From NCBI RefSeq assembly GCF_008728835.1, contig NZ_CP042582.1:1240001-1304000 (forward strand): a stretch of 64,000 nucleotides of DNA, in the 5' to 3' direction. Below are positions 11,386-18,885 of the stretch, in pieces. How positions within the stretch are numbered: the first letter of the stretch is position 1; every line of letters starts with the position of its first letter. Source of the stretch: Hypericibacter adhaerens (lineage in GTDB: Bacteria; Pseudomonadota; Alphaproteobacteria; Dongiales; Dongiaceae). A program made the position numbers and the translations under genes. The notes below the pieces were generated by a model, which saw nothing but the letters and a program-made list of their open reading frames with translations, was not told the DNA's origin and searched no databases.

Positions 11386-11901
11386 ATGCGCGACGAACCT
11401 CCCCCGATCGAGACCCCCTTCCGCGTGGAAGGGCTGAAGGTGTTGCCGGCCTGGATCGACAGCAACGGGCATTTCAACATTGCCTATTACCTGCATTGCT
11501 TCGACCTCGCCTATGACGGGGTCTATGAGAAGCTCGGATTCGAACATGACATGATCCGCAAGCAGCAGGCCTCGACCTTCGCGGCCGAGCTGCATCTGAG
11601 CTTCAAGCGCGAGCTGTTCGAGGGGGCGCCGCTGCGCATCGACACCCACATGGTCGATTTCGATGCCAAGCGCTGCTTTTTCATGCAGGCGATGTACCAC
11701 GCGGAAGAGGGTTATCTGTCCGCGACTGTGGAATGGCTGGTTCTTTACATCGATATGAACCGGCGCCGGGTGGCGACCATGCCGGCGACGCTCCAGGCCC
11801 ATATGGCCCGCGTGCTGGACGCGCATCGTGCCATCCCGTTGCCGGCACCGGTCGGGCGGGGGATCGCCATTCATCGACCGCCGGCCGGCGAGCCCGCCTG
11901 A
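11386..11901 (+). CDS. Hot-dog fold thioesterase family protein
   Basis: The 171-residue cytoplasmic protein matches the 4HBT acyl-CoA thioesterase pattern. The segment AWIDSNGHFNIAYYLHCFD holds the Asp25 and His29-x-Asn31 region typical of the active-site helix. Hydrophobic strand blocks follow (TFAAELHLSFKRELFEGAPL, then RCFFMQAMYH). The ATG at 11386 is chosen because AAGGTG lies 7 bases upstream; an in-frame extension back to 11278 has no binding site. Similar proteins occur in carnitine or betaine catabolic clusters, but no such genes are adjacent here. The substrate is unknown. It is divergent from dppA. Confidence 0.8.
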   Translation: MRDEPPPIETPFRVEGLKVLPAWIDSNGHFNIAYYLHCFDLAYDGVYEKLGFEHDMIRKQQASTFAAELHLSFKRELFEGAPLRIDTHMVDFDAKRCFFMQAMYHAEEGYLSATVEWLVLYIDMNRRRVATMPATLQAHMARVLDAHRAIPLPAPVGRGIAIHRPPAGEPA

Positions 11902-11932
11902 TCGCGGTTCTCGTCTCCCGGGAGCGTTCCGC

Positions 11933-13075
11933 TCAATCCTGGAGCAGATAGCCCCGGCGCGAAGCCAGCGGCTCGGTGCCGACGATCTTGGCCACGCAAT
12001 CGCCGGGCCGCACCATCTTGTGCTGGCGGCGCGTCAGTATCAGCCCGTCGGTCCCGGCCTCGAGCGCGAGGCGCGCCGGCGATGGGCCTTGGGCCAGGGG
12101 ATCGAGGATCTCGGCGATCACCTCGCCCTTGGCGACCCGGTCGCCCAGGGCCTTTCGATAGCAAACGATCCCGGCCACGGGCGTGCGCAGCACCTCGGTC
12201 GCGTCGAGCCTCGTCGCCTCGCACAGAGGCCGGGGCAACGGCCCCGGATCGCCCGCGATCAGCCCGCGGCGCTGCAGGAAGCGGAACAGCGCCTCGGCAT
12301 CGGGCCGGTTGATCTCGTCGCCCGTATCTGCCTGCCCGCGATATTCGATCGTGCCCGAGAGGCAGGCCGGCGGGATCGGTATGCCGGCGGGAACCGCGGC
12401 CGCGAGCCTGATCCAGGGGTTGCTGAAGGTCTCGTCGAAGGCGTTGCCGCCCGAATCCTCCGACAACAGCGTCGCGCGGCTGCCGATCTCGGCCGAAAGA
12501 TCGCTGGCGGAAGGCCAATGCTGCGGGATCGAGTAGAGATGCATCAGCGCCTCGTCGTCGCAATGCATGTCGAGCACGATGTCGGCATCGACCGCGAAGC
12601 TCGCGAGCGCGAGGCGGAGGCTGGAGAATTCGCTGCTCGGCGTGAGCTCCGCCACGATCTCGCGCAACGCCGCGCGCACCAGCTCGACGTTCCGGGCCGC
12701 GTCGGGCCCCAGCTTGCCGGCGATGCGATCGGGCAGGGTCGGATAGAGATCGGGCCAGCTCCGGTTGAAATTGCCGCCGCCCGAGGCCTCGTGGCGGCCG
12801 AGCAGGTGATCGTTCAAGGTCTGCGACAAGCCGATCGGGTTGGCCACGGGCACGAGCAGGATCTCGCCCGTGATGGCACCCTTGGCATCGGCCTCGTCGA
12901 GCAGGTGCATGAGATGATGCGCGACCAGCATCGCCGGCGTTTCGTCGGCATGGATCGATGCCTGCAGATAGGCCTTGGGCCGGGCCCCCGGCCGGCCATA
13001 GCGATGGACGAGCAGATGGCGCTGCGTGCCGGGGCTGGGCGACAGCAGCGCGATGCGGTTCGTGGTCTTGGTCAT
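11933..13075 (-). CDS. Succinylglutamate desuccinylase/aspartoacylase family zinc hydrolase
   Basis: This 380-residue M14-like metallohydrolase probably removes an acyl group from an N-acyl amino acid or related amide. Zinc ligands are visible as His42 and Glu45 (SIHADETPA) and His171 (VLDMHCDDE). The NFNRSW block near residue 103 is the usual substrate-carboxylate site. The C-terminal part (RTPVAGIVCYRKALGDRVAKGE) has the beta-barrel lipoyl-like fold seen in DoeB/AstE relatives. DoeB (N-acetyldiaminobutyrate deacetylase) is one candidate, but no ectoine genes are nearby. It converges on the thioesterase gene. Confidence 0.85.
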   Translation of the reverse strand: MTKTTNRIALLSPSPGTQRHLLVHRYGRPGARPKAYLQASIHADETPAMLVAHHLMHLLDEADAKGAITGEILLVPVANPIGLSQTLNDHLLGRHEASGGGNFNRSWPDLYPTLPDRIAGKLGPDAARNVELVRAALREIVAELTPSSEFSSLRLALASFAVDADIVLDMHCDDEALMHLYSIPQHWPSASDLSAEIGSRATLLSEDSGGNAFDETFSNPWIRLAAAVPAGIPIPPACLSGTIEYRGQADTGDEINRPDAEALFRFLQRRGLIAGDPGPLPRPLCEATRLDATEVLRTPVAGIVCYRKALGDRVAKGEVIAEILDPLAQGPSPARLALEAGTDGLILTRRQHKMVRPGDCVAKIVGTEPLASRRGYLLQD

Positions 13076-13340
13076 GGAGCAGGGTCTCTTGCGACGGCGG
13101 CCCCCCGCGTCTGCGCGCGGGGATGACGAATGCCATCGTTATCATATCCCCCTTGAAACCGACAGAAGGCCGGGCTTGGCCCCGAGCCGTGCCGGCGACG
13201 CCGATTCCGAGCATGGAACGGGGCTTTTGACGCCGATGTGATCACGCCGGCGCGCCACACCATGATCTTTTATGACGGCGATGGTCAGAATCGCTCACTT
13301 GCCAGATCGTCTTTCGGCGGTTAACTGACATGGACGAACA

Positions 13341-14000
13341 ATGACTCGATCAGACCCTGCACGCCGCTCCATCGCCGTTCAGAGTGCCTTCGATGCACTC
13401 GTGGCGGCGTTGCGCTCGCGGCTGCACCAGGGCGCCGAGATCCCCATCGACGCTTCCGAGCGGTTCGAGCAACGCCTGGGCGAGCTGGCCGGGGCGCCGA
13501 TCGCGCGCGACGCGGTCGGCGAGGGCGCGGGCCTGCCGGTGCTGGCCCGGTTGCCCGACGCGCTGGCGGCGGCCGTGGAGGCGGCCCCGGACCTGGCCGA
13601 GCCGCTGGCGCAGATGTCGCCTTCCCTGCGCTGGACCCAGAGCTATCGCGAGCGGCCGCCCTCGCCCGATTTCCTCTCGCGCTACGGCTATGCGCAGTTC
13701 GCCGGTCCCGACAATGTGCCGACCTTGATCACGAGCGACCGGCTGGCGCTGGGCGTGCTGATGCTGGCGCCGGGGACCGTCTATCCGACCCATGCCCATC
13801 CGGCCGAGGAGATCTATCTGCCGCTCGCCGCCGCGCGCTGGCAACGCGGCACCGAGGCCTGGCGTGAGCGGCAGGGCGGCGATCTCGTGCATCATCCCTC
13901 GGGCATGGTCCACGCGACCGAGGCCGGAGCCCTGCCCTTGCTGGCGCTCTATATCTGGCTGGGCGATCTCGCCACCGGTGCCCGGATTCTCGGTGCCTGA
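13341..14000 (+). CDS. Cupin protein resembling dimethylsulfoniopropionate lyase (DddL/DddQ type)
   Basis: This 219-residue protein has a helical N-terminal half and a C-terminal cupin barrel. The barrel carries PTHAHPAEEIYLPL (His151, His153, Glu157, Tyr159) and HHPSGMVHAT (His191). This His-x-His-x3-Glu-x-Tyr plus distal His layout is the metal and catalytic set of DMSP-lyase cupins, which cleave DMSP to dimethyl sulfide and acrylate. Distant homologues with other substrates share the motif, so the substrate is not proved. No acrylate-catabolic genes are adjacent. It lies 81 bases upstream of uvrD on the same strand. Confidence 0.65.
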   Translation: MTRSDPARRSIAVQSAFDALVAALRSRLHQGAEIPIDASERFEQRLGELAGAPIARDAVGEGAGLPVLARLPDALAAAVEAAPDLAEPLAQMSPSLRWTQSYRERPPSPDFLSRYGYAQFAGPDNVPTLITSDRLALGVLMLAPGTVYPTHAHPAEEIYLPLAAARWQRGTEAWRERQGGDLVHHPSGMVHATEAGALPLLALYIWLGDLATGARILGA

Positions 14001-14081
14001 GCCCTCGGGGCCGGAGCCGGAGCGGCCCGGCCGAAAACGCATCAATCGCTTGGGACGGGCATGCTATAAGCCCTTCCTGTG

Positions 14082-16451
14082 ATGAATTCCGATGACGATT
14101 CTCCCCGGCCCGACCCGCGATCCGCACCGGCGGGCGCTCGCCCGCCGCTCTATCTCTCGGCGCTGAACGAGAGCCAGCGCGCGGCGGTCGAGGCGCTGGA
14201 CGGCCCGGTCCTGGTGCTGGCGGGCGCCGGCACCGGCAAGACGCGCGTGCTGACCACGCGGCTCGCTCATCTCCTGACCACGGGCAAGGCGGGGCCGGGC
14301 GATCTGCTCGCGGTCACCTTCACCAACAAGGCGGCGCGCGAGATGAAGGATCGCGTCGCGGCCCTGATCGGACGTCCGGTCGAGGGTTGGTGGCTCGGCA
14401 CCTTCCATGCGCTCGCCGCGCGCATCCTGCGCAGCCACGCGGAAGTGGTGGGGCTCAAGCCCAACTTCACCATCCTCGATACCGACGACCAGCTCCGGCT
14501 GATGAAGCAGATCGTGCAGGCGGCCGATATCGACGACAAGAAATGGCCGGCGCGCGCGGTGCTGCATCAGATCGAGCGCTGGAAGGATCGAGGTCTCGGC
14601 CCCGAGAAGATCGGCATCGCCGAGGCCGGCGATTTCGCCGGGGGCAAGGCGCCCGAGATCTACCGCGATTATCAGGAGCGTCTGCGGACGCTGAACGCCG
14701 TCGATTTCGGCGATCTTCTGCTGCACAACCTGACGATCTTCCTCTCGCGTCCCGAGATCCTCGAGCGCTACCAGCAGCGCTTCCGCTACATCCTGGTGGA
14801 CGAGTATCAGGACACCAACGTCGCGCAATATCTCTGGCTGCGGCTCCTGGCGCAGAAGCACCGCAACATCTGCTGCGTGGGCGACGACGACCAGTCGATC
14901 TATGGCTGGCGCGGAGCGGAGGTCGGCAACATCCTGCGCTTCGAGCAGGATTTCCCCGGCGCCCGCATCGTCCGCCTCGAGCGCAACTACCGCTCGACCC
15001 AGCATATCCTGCGCGCGGCCTCGGACCTGATCGCGCATAACGACGGGCGGCTCGGCAAGACGCTCTGGACCGAGGACGAGCCGGGCGAGAAGGTGATCTT
15101 ACGGGGTCTCTGGGACGGCGAGGCCGAGGCGCGCTTCGTCTCGGACGAGATCGAGGCGATCGAGCGGCGCGGCGGCTCGCTCGACCAGATCGCGATCCTG
15201 GTGCGCGCCGGCTATCAGACCCGCGAGTTCGAAGAGCGGTTCCTCAATGCGGGCATCTCCTATCGCCTGGTGGGCGGCCCGCGTTTCTACGAGCGCCAGG
15301 AAATCCGCGATGCGCTGGCTTATCTGCGCCTGGTGCATCAGCCGGCCGACGATCTCGCCTTCGAGCGCGTCGTCAATCTGCCCCGCCGCGGCATCGGCGA
15401 CAGCACGATGCAGTTGCTGCACCGCTTCGCCCGCGCCAGCGAGATGCCCCTGACCGAGGCCGCGCTGCGGCTCGTCGGCACCGACGAGCTCAAGCCCGCC
15501 GCCAAGAAGGCGCTCGGCCGCTTCATGGAGGATCTCGAGCGCTGGCGCGGCTTCGCGCGCGACCTGCCCCACACGGAGCTGGCCGAGCGGTTGCTGGACG
15601 AATCCGGCTACACCGCCATGTGGCAGAACGACCGCTCGCCCGACGCGCCGGGGCGGCTCGAGAACCTGAAGGAGCTCGTCGTCGGCATGGCCGAGTTCGA
15701 CACGCTCGAGGGCTTTCTCGAGCATGTCAGCCTCGTCATGGAGAACGTGACCTCCGAGTCCGAGGCGAAGGTCACCCTGATGACGCTCCACAGCGCCAAG
15801 GGCCTCGAGTTCGACTATGTGTTCCTGCCGGGCTGGGAGGAGGGCGTGTTCCCGCATCAGCGGGCGCTCGACGAGACCGGCCTGTCGGGCCTCGAGGAGG
15901 AACGGCGCCTCGCCTATGTCGGGCTGACGCGCGCGCGCAAGCGCGCCTGGGTCTCCTATGCCGCCAACCGGCGCATCCACAACCAGTGGCAGAGCCTGAT
16001 CCCCTCGCGCTTCGTCGACGAGCTGCCCAAGGACGCGATCGACCGGATCGTCGATCCCGGCCTCTATGGCGCCGGCCGCTACGATGCCGGCGGCGAGCCC
16101 GACGAATGGCCGCGCAACCGCCTCGGCGAAGAAGGCGGGCGAGGGGCCGGGGGCGGACGCGAGTTCGGCCGCTATTTCTCGGGCGGCAATGCGGGCCGCG
16201 GCAATGTCGCGCGCTTCAGCCCGCGCCGCGACGCCTTCGCCCGCGAGCGTCCGCCGCGTCTCATCGAATCGTCTTCGGCCCCCTCGCGTTCCGGCGGCGC
16301 CTTCGGCGTCGGCGACCGCGTGTTCCATCTCAAGTTCGGCTACGGCAAGGTCACGGCGGCGGAAGGCGACAAGCTCGAGATCGAGTTCGACAAGGCCGGC
16401 ACCAAGCGCGTGATGGCGAGCTTCGTCCTTCCGGCCGACCAGGCGGGCTGA
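14082..16451 (+). CDS. uvrD: ATP-dependent DNA helicase UvrD/PcrA
   Basis: This superfamily 1 3'-5' helicase (789 residues) acts in nucleotide excision and mismatch repair. Motifs in order are Q-motif (LNESQRAAVEAL), Walker A GAGTGKT, motif Ia TFTNKAAREM, motif II VDEYQDTN, motif III DDQSIYGWRGA, motif IV RNYRST, motif V TLHSAKGLEFDYVFLPG and motif VI RRLAYVGLTRAR. A Gly/Arg-rich linker leads to a small C-terminal Tudor-like domain (FGVGDRVFHLKFGYGKV), as in PcrA. An alternative GTG start sits one codon upstream (14079). prmA follows after 7 bases, so the two probably share a transcript. Confidence 0.96.
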   Translation: MNSDDDSPRPDPRSAPAGARPPLYLSALNESQRAAVEALDGPVLVLAGAGTGKTRVLTTRLAHLLTTGKAGPGDLLAVTFTNKAAREMKDRVAALIGRPVEGWWLGTFHALAARILRSHAEVVGLKPNFTILDTDDQLRLMKQIVQAADIDDKKWPARAVLHQIERWKDRGLGPEKIGIAEAGDFAGGKAPEIYRDYQERLRTLNAVDFGDLLLHNLTIFLSRPEILERYQQRFRYILVDEYQDTNVAQYLWLRLLAQKHRNICCVGDDDQSIYGWRGAEVGNILRFEQDFPGARIVRLERNYRSTQHILRAASDLIAHNDGRLGKTLWTEDEPGEKVILRGLWDGEAEARFVSDEIEAIERRGGSLDQIAILVRAGYQTREFEERFLNAGISYRLVGGPRFYERQEIRDALAYLRLVHQPADDLAFERVVNLPRRGIGDSTMQLLHRFARASEMPLTEAALRLVGTDELKPAAKKALGRFMEDLERWRGFARDLPHTELAERLLDESGYTAMWQNDRSPDAPGRLENLKELVVGMAEFDTLEGFLEHVSLVMENVTSESEAKVTLMTLHSAKGLEFDYVFLPGWEEGVFPHQRALDETGLSGLEEERRLAYVGLTRARKRAWVSYAANRRIHNQWQSLIPSRFVDELPKDAIDRIVDPGLYGAGRYDAGGEPDEWPRNRLGEEGGRGAGGGREFGRYFSGGNAGRGNVARFSPRRDAFARERPPRLIESSSAPSRSGGAFGVGDRVFHLKFGYGKVTAAEGDKLEIEFDKAGTKRVMASFVLPADQAG

Positions 16452-16458
16452 GCTTCTG

Positions 16459-17388
16459 ATGGGCAAATCGGCCGCGCCGGCCGCGGACGCTCCGCCGCTC
16501 TGGCAATTCCGCATCGAGCTGGCCGCGCGCGACATGGCGGCGATCGAGGCGCTGGAGCAAGCGCTCGAGCCGCAAGCCGTCGCGCTGCTGCGCTTCGAGC
16601 GGGCGAAAGGCAAGCGCTGGCGCATCGAGGCGCTCTTCCTCGGCAAGCCCGAGCGTCGCCGGCTCCTCTCGTTGCTGCGCTCGCTGGGGCTGGAGACGCG
16701 CGCCTGGCAGCTCGAGCGGCTGCCGGACCGCGATTGGGTGGCCGAGAGCCAGGCGAAGCTGCCGTCGCTGAAGGTCGGGCGCTTCTTCATCCATGGCTCG
16801 CATCACAAGGGCGCTGTGCCGCGCGGCAAGCTCGCGCTCGAGATCGATGCCGGCATCGCCTTCGGCACCGGCCGCCACCAGACCACGCGAGGCTGCCTCG
16901 AGCTCATCGAATCGCTGGCCGCCACGCCGCCCGGGCGGCCGCTCGATCTGGGTTGCGGCACGGGCATCCTGGCGCTGGCCATGGCCCGGCTCTGGGGCGT
17001 GAGAGTGCTGGCCGCGGACAACGATCCGGATGCGGTGAAGGTCACGAAGGAGAATGCCGCGCGCAACGGTCTGAAGCCGCTCGTCCGTGTCCTGCGCAGC
17101 GAAGGCTACGAAGCCGCGCTTCTCAAGCGCGCGGCCCCCTTCGATCTGATCGTCGCCAACATCCTGGCGCGGCCCTTGATCGAGATGGCGCCGGATCTGG
17201 CGCGCCATCTGGCACCGGGCGGACGCGCGATCCTGTCGGGGCTGCTGATCGAGCAGGAAGGGGAGGTGCTGGCGGCGCATCGCGCGCTGGGTCTGCGCTG
17301 CGAGGCACGCCGCCATCATGGCGACTGGTCGGCGCTGCTCCTGCGCAAGCCCAAGGCCCGACGCGGCGTCCGAAAGCGCCGCGCCTGA
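16459..17388 (+). CDS. prmA: Ribosomal protein L11 methyltransferase PrmA
   Basis: This SAM-dependent enzyme trimethylates ribosomal protein L11 in the cytoplasm. The 309-residue chain has an N-terminal L11-recognition domain (about 1-95), then the linker block FGTGRHQTTRGCLE. The methyltransferase core follows, with SAM motif I LDLGCGTGILAL (residues 162-173), AADNDP (acidic residue at the end of strand 2) and the substrate-amine motif VANILARPL. A basic C-terminal tail (KARRGVRKRRA) is unusual. The gene is 7 bases downstream of uvrD. Confidence 0.94.
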   Translation: MGKSAAPAADAPPLWQFRIELAARDMAAIEALEQALEPQAVALLRFERAKGKRWRIEALFLGKPERRRLLSLLRSLGLETRAWQLERLPDRDWVAESQAKLPSLKVGRFFIHGSHHKGAVPRGKLALEIDAGIAFGTGRHQTTRGCLELIESLAATPPGRPLDLGCGTGILALAMARLWGVRVLAADNDPDAVKVTKENAARNGLKPLVRVLRSEGYEAALLKRAAPFDLIVANILARPLIEMAPDLARHLAPGGRAILSGLLIEQEGEVLAAHRALGLRCEARRHHGDWSALLLRKPKARRGVRKRRA

Positions 17389-17412
17389 CGATCGAGAACG
17401 GCGGCGGCGCGG

Positions 17413-17805
17413 TCAGAGATCGTCGGGATTGGCCTTCGCCGTCGAGCCGGCGCCGACGATCTTGCCTTCGGAGATCAGCTGGAACCCGTTGCCGTCGCGG
17501 CCGAACTGCCAGCATCCCTTGCTGTCGGGCTGGCCCTTGATCTCGAAGCAGAGGGCGTTGTTCTGGATGGTCCAGGTGCCGCTATAGCCGGCGCCCTCGA
17601 AGGTGCCGTCGGTCTTGTAGGAATCGCTGAATTCGCCGCGCTTCAGGGTCTGGCCGGTCAAGGTGTGACCGACGATGAGCCGTTGGATCTCGGAACCCAT
17701 CAGGATCTCCTGGACCCCTTTGGGCGAAGCCTGCAGCGTTGCCGGAATGGCAAACACCGTCACCGCCATGCCCGCAAGCAAGGCCGAACGAAGCCGCGTC
17801 ATCAC
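17413..17805 (-). CDS. Small secreted protein of unknown function
   Basis: The 130-residue product has a Sec signal peptide (residues 1-26, ending LQA). The mature domain is about 100 residues and rich in beta strands, with the pattern GEFSDSYKTDGTFEGAGYSGTW and two cysteines (Cys86, Cys98) that probably form a disulfide. Similar small periplasmic proteins are common in alphaproteobacteria and have no assigned role. GTG at 17805 and ATG at 17802 are equivalent start choices. It converges on prmA, with 24 bases between. Confidence 0.75.
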   Translation of the reverse strand: MMTRLRSALLAGMAVTVFAIPATLQASPKGVQEILMGSEIQRLIVGHTLTGQTLKRGEFSDSYKTDGTFEGAGYSGTWTIQNNALCFEIKGQPDSKGCWQFGRDGNGFQLISEGKIVGAGSTAKANPDDL

Positions 17806-17910
17806 ACGCCCCCAAGCACAATTTTGTTTGTCGTTGCGGCGGGAGTCACATGTTCCTACGGTCGGCCCGAGCCTGACCGGTGAAGCTCCCCGATGCTCAG
17901 AATGGACCGG

Positions 17911-17992
17911 GATTAAGTCAAAATAAAGACGACGGCCCGGGACCGGGCCGCCGTCTCATTTTAGTCTCTCTTATCAGCGACTTGGTCGCTGA
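17911..17992 (-). terminator. Double hairpin terminator after the triple DUF1127 gene
   Basis: Directly after the stop codon, the minus strand has a first stem-loop (TCAGCGA / TCGCTGA, 17974-17992, 5-base loop). A second GC-rich stem-loop follows (17931-17955, outer arms GACGGC / GCCGTC). The minus strand then reads GTCTTTATTTTGACTT. The second hairpin plus this T-rich tract is a good intrinsic terminator. The plus strand is also T-rich beyond it. Confidence 0.7.
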
Positions 17993-17997
17993 CGGGA

Positions 17998-18672
17998 TCA
18001 GGCGGCGCGCGGCGCCGGCTTGTCGTTCGCGTTCGCCGGGCGGACCGAGCGGATCGCCAGCTCCTCGGCAACCCAGTCGATATCGCCACGCACGATGCCG
18101 ATATCGGCCAGCATGTGATTGTCGAGCTGGCCCAGCTCCTTGGCGGCGGCGCGATAGCGGTTCCACACGCGGATGCTGCCGCTCTCGTCGGCGTTACCGG
18201 CCCAGACCGGCGCGTCGCCGGTGAGGGCCTTCACGACGGCCGGGATCTCGTCCCGGGTGAGGCCGATGTCCTGCAGCATGCGGTCGTCGAGCGCCATCAG
18301 GTTGTGATAGGCGCGACGGCGACGGGCGAGCCGCACGAACGGGCGCACCAGGACGTCCCGGACCAGCGCCTTGATATCCTGGAACAGGGTGCCGTCGACC
18401 GGGGCATAGGCCTGGGCGGTGAGCTCGGCCACGCGCTCGGCGTCGCCACGGACGAGCCCGACGTCGGACAGCATCCGCTCGTTCAGCACCGCCAGCTCCT
18501 GCATCACCTGATGCTTCCGGGCCGCATGGCGCCAGCGATTGGCGAGCGAGCGGCCGAAGGCGGCGATGCGAGCAAGGGCATCGACAGGGACGACGGAGGC
18601 CGGCATCGTCGCGCGGCGGTCCATCGTGAGTTCCAAATCCATCAAGCGAGTCATTTTCGGGTATCCGATCAT
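17998..18672 (-). CDS. Protein with three tandem DUF1127 repeats
   Basis: The 224-residue basic protein contains three copies of the DUF1127 (YjiS-like) signature, consensus L-x3-ML-x-DIG-[LI]-x-R. They are LNERMLSDVGLVRGD, LDDRMLQDIGLTRDE and LDNHMLADIGIVRGD, spaced about 60-70 residues apart. DUF1127 proteins are usually 45-100 residues with one copy. Small members in alphaproteobacteria are tied to phosphate and carbon metabolism through RNA binding, so an RNA-binding role is possible here by inference. Several in-frame ATGs (18672, 18654, 18624) leave the start uncertain. It is a single-gene unit with its own terminator. Confidence 0.85.
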   Translation of the reverse strand: MIGYPKMTRLMDLELTMDRRATMPASVVPVDALARIAAFGRSLANRWRHAARKHQVMQELAVLNERMLSDVGLVRGDAERVAELTAQAYAPVDGTLFQDIKALVRDVLVRPFVRLARRRRAYHNLMALDDRMLQDIGLTRDEIPAVVKALTGDAPVWAGNADESGSIRVWNRYRAAAKELGQLDNHMLADIGIVRGDIDWVAEELAIRSVRPANANDKPAPRAA

Positions 18673-18778
18673 CTTTCCGAGGCGCTATTGCCTTGTGTTC
18701 ACGGTGGCAAATATAGGGAGAGCACCTCGTTTTAGGCAGCGGCTTTGCTGCATCGCAGTAATGCTCTAGGCGCATGCA

Positions 18779-18807
18779 TTGACAAAATCTTGACCATTTT
18801 TGCATAT
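18779..18807 (+). promoter_or_regulatory. Candidate promoter of the aminopeptidase P gene
   Basis: An exact TTGACA at 18779-18784 is followed after 17 bases by GCATAT (18802-18807), a poor -10. The surrounding 60 bases are AT-rich compared with the rest of the window. Transcription would start about 70 bases before the GTG start codon. The same stretch is also upstream of the divergent DUF1127 gene. Confidence 0.4.
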
Positions 18808-18885
18808 CGGCTTAACGAATGAGAAAATCTTGTGGCGACGGCAAGGCGCCCTGATGGCAGGGCCTGAATGGCAGGAGAACCGAGC

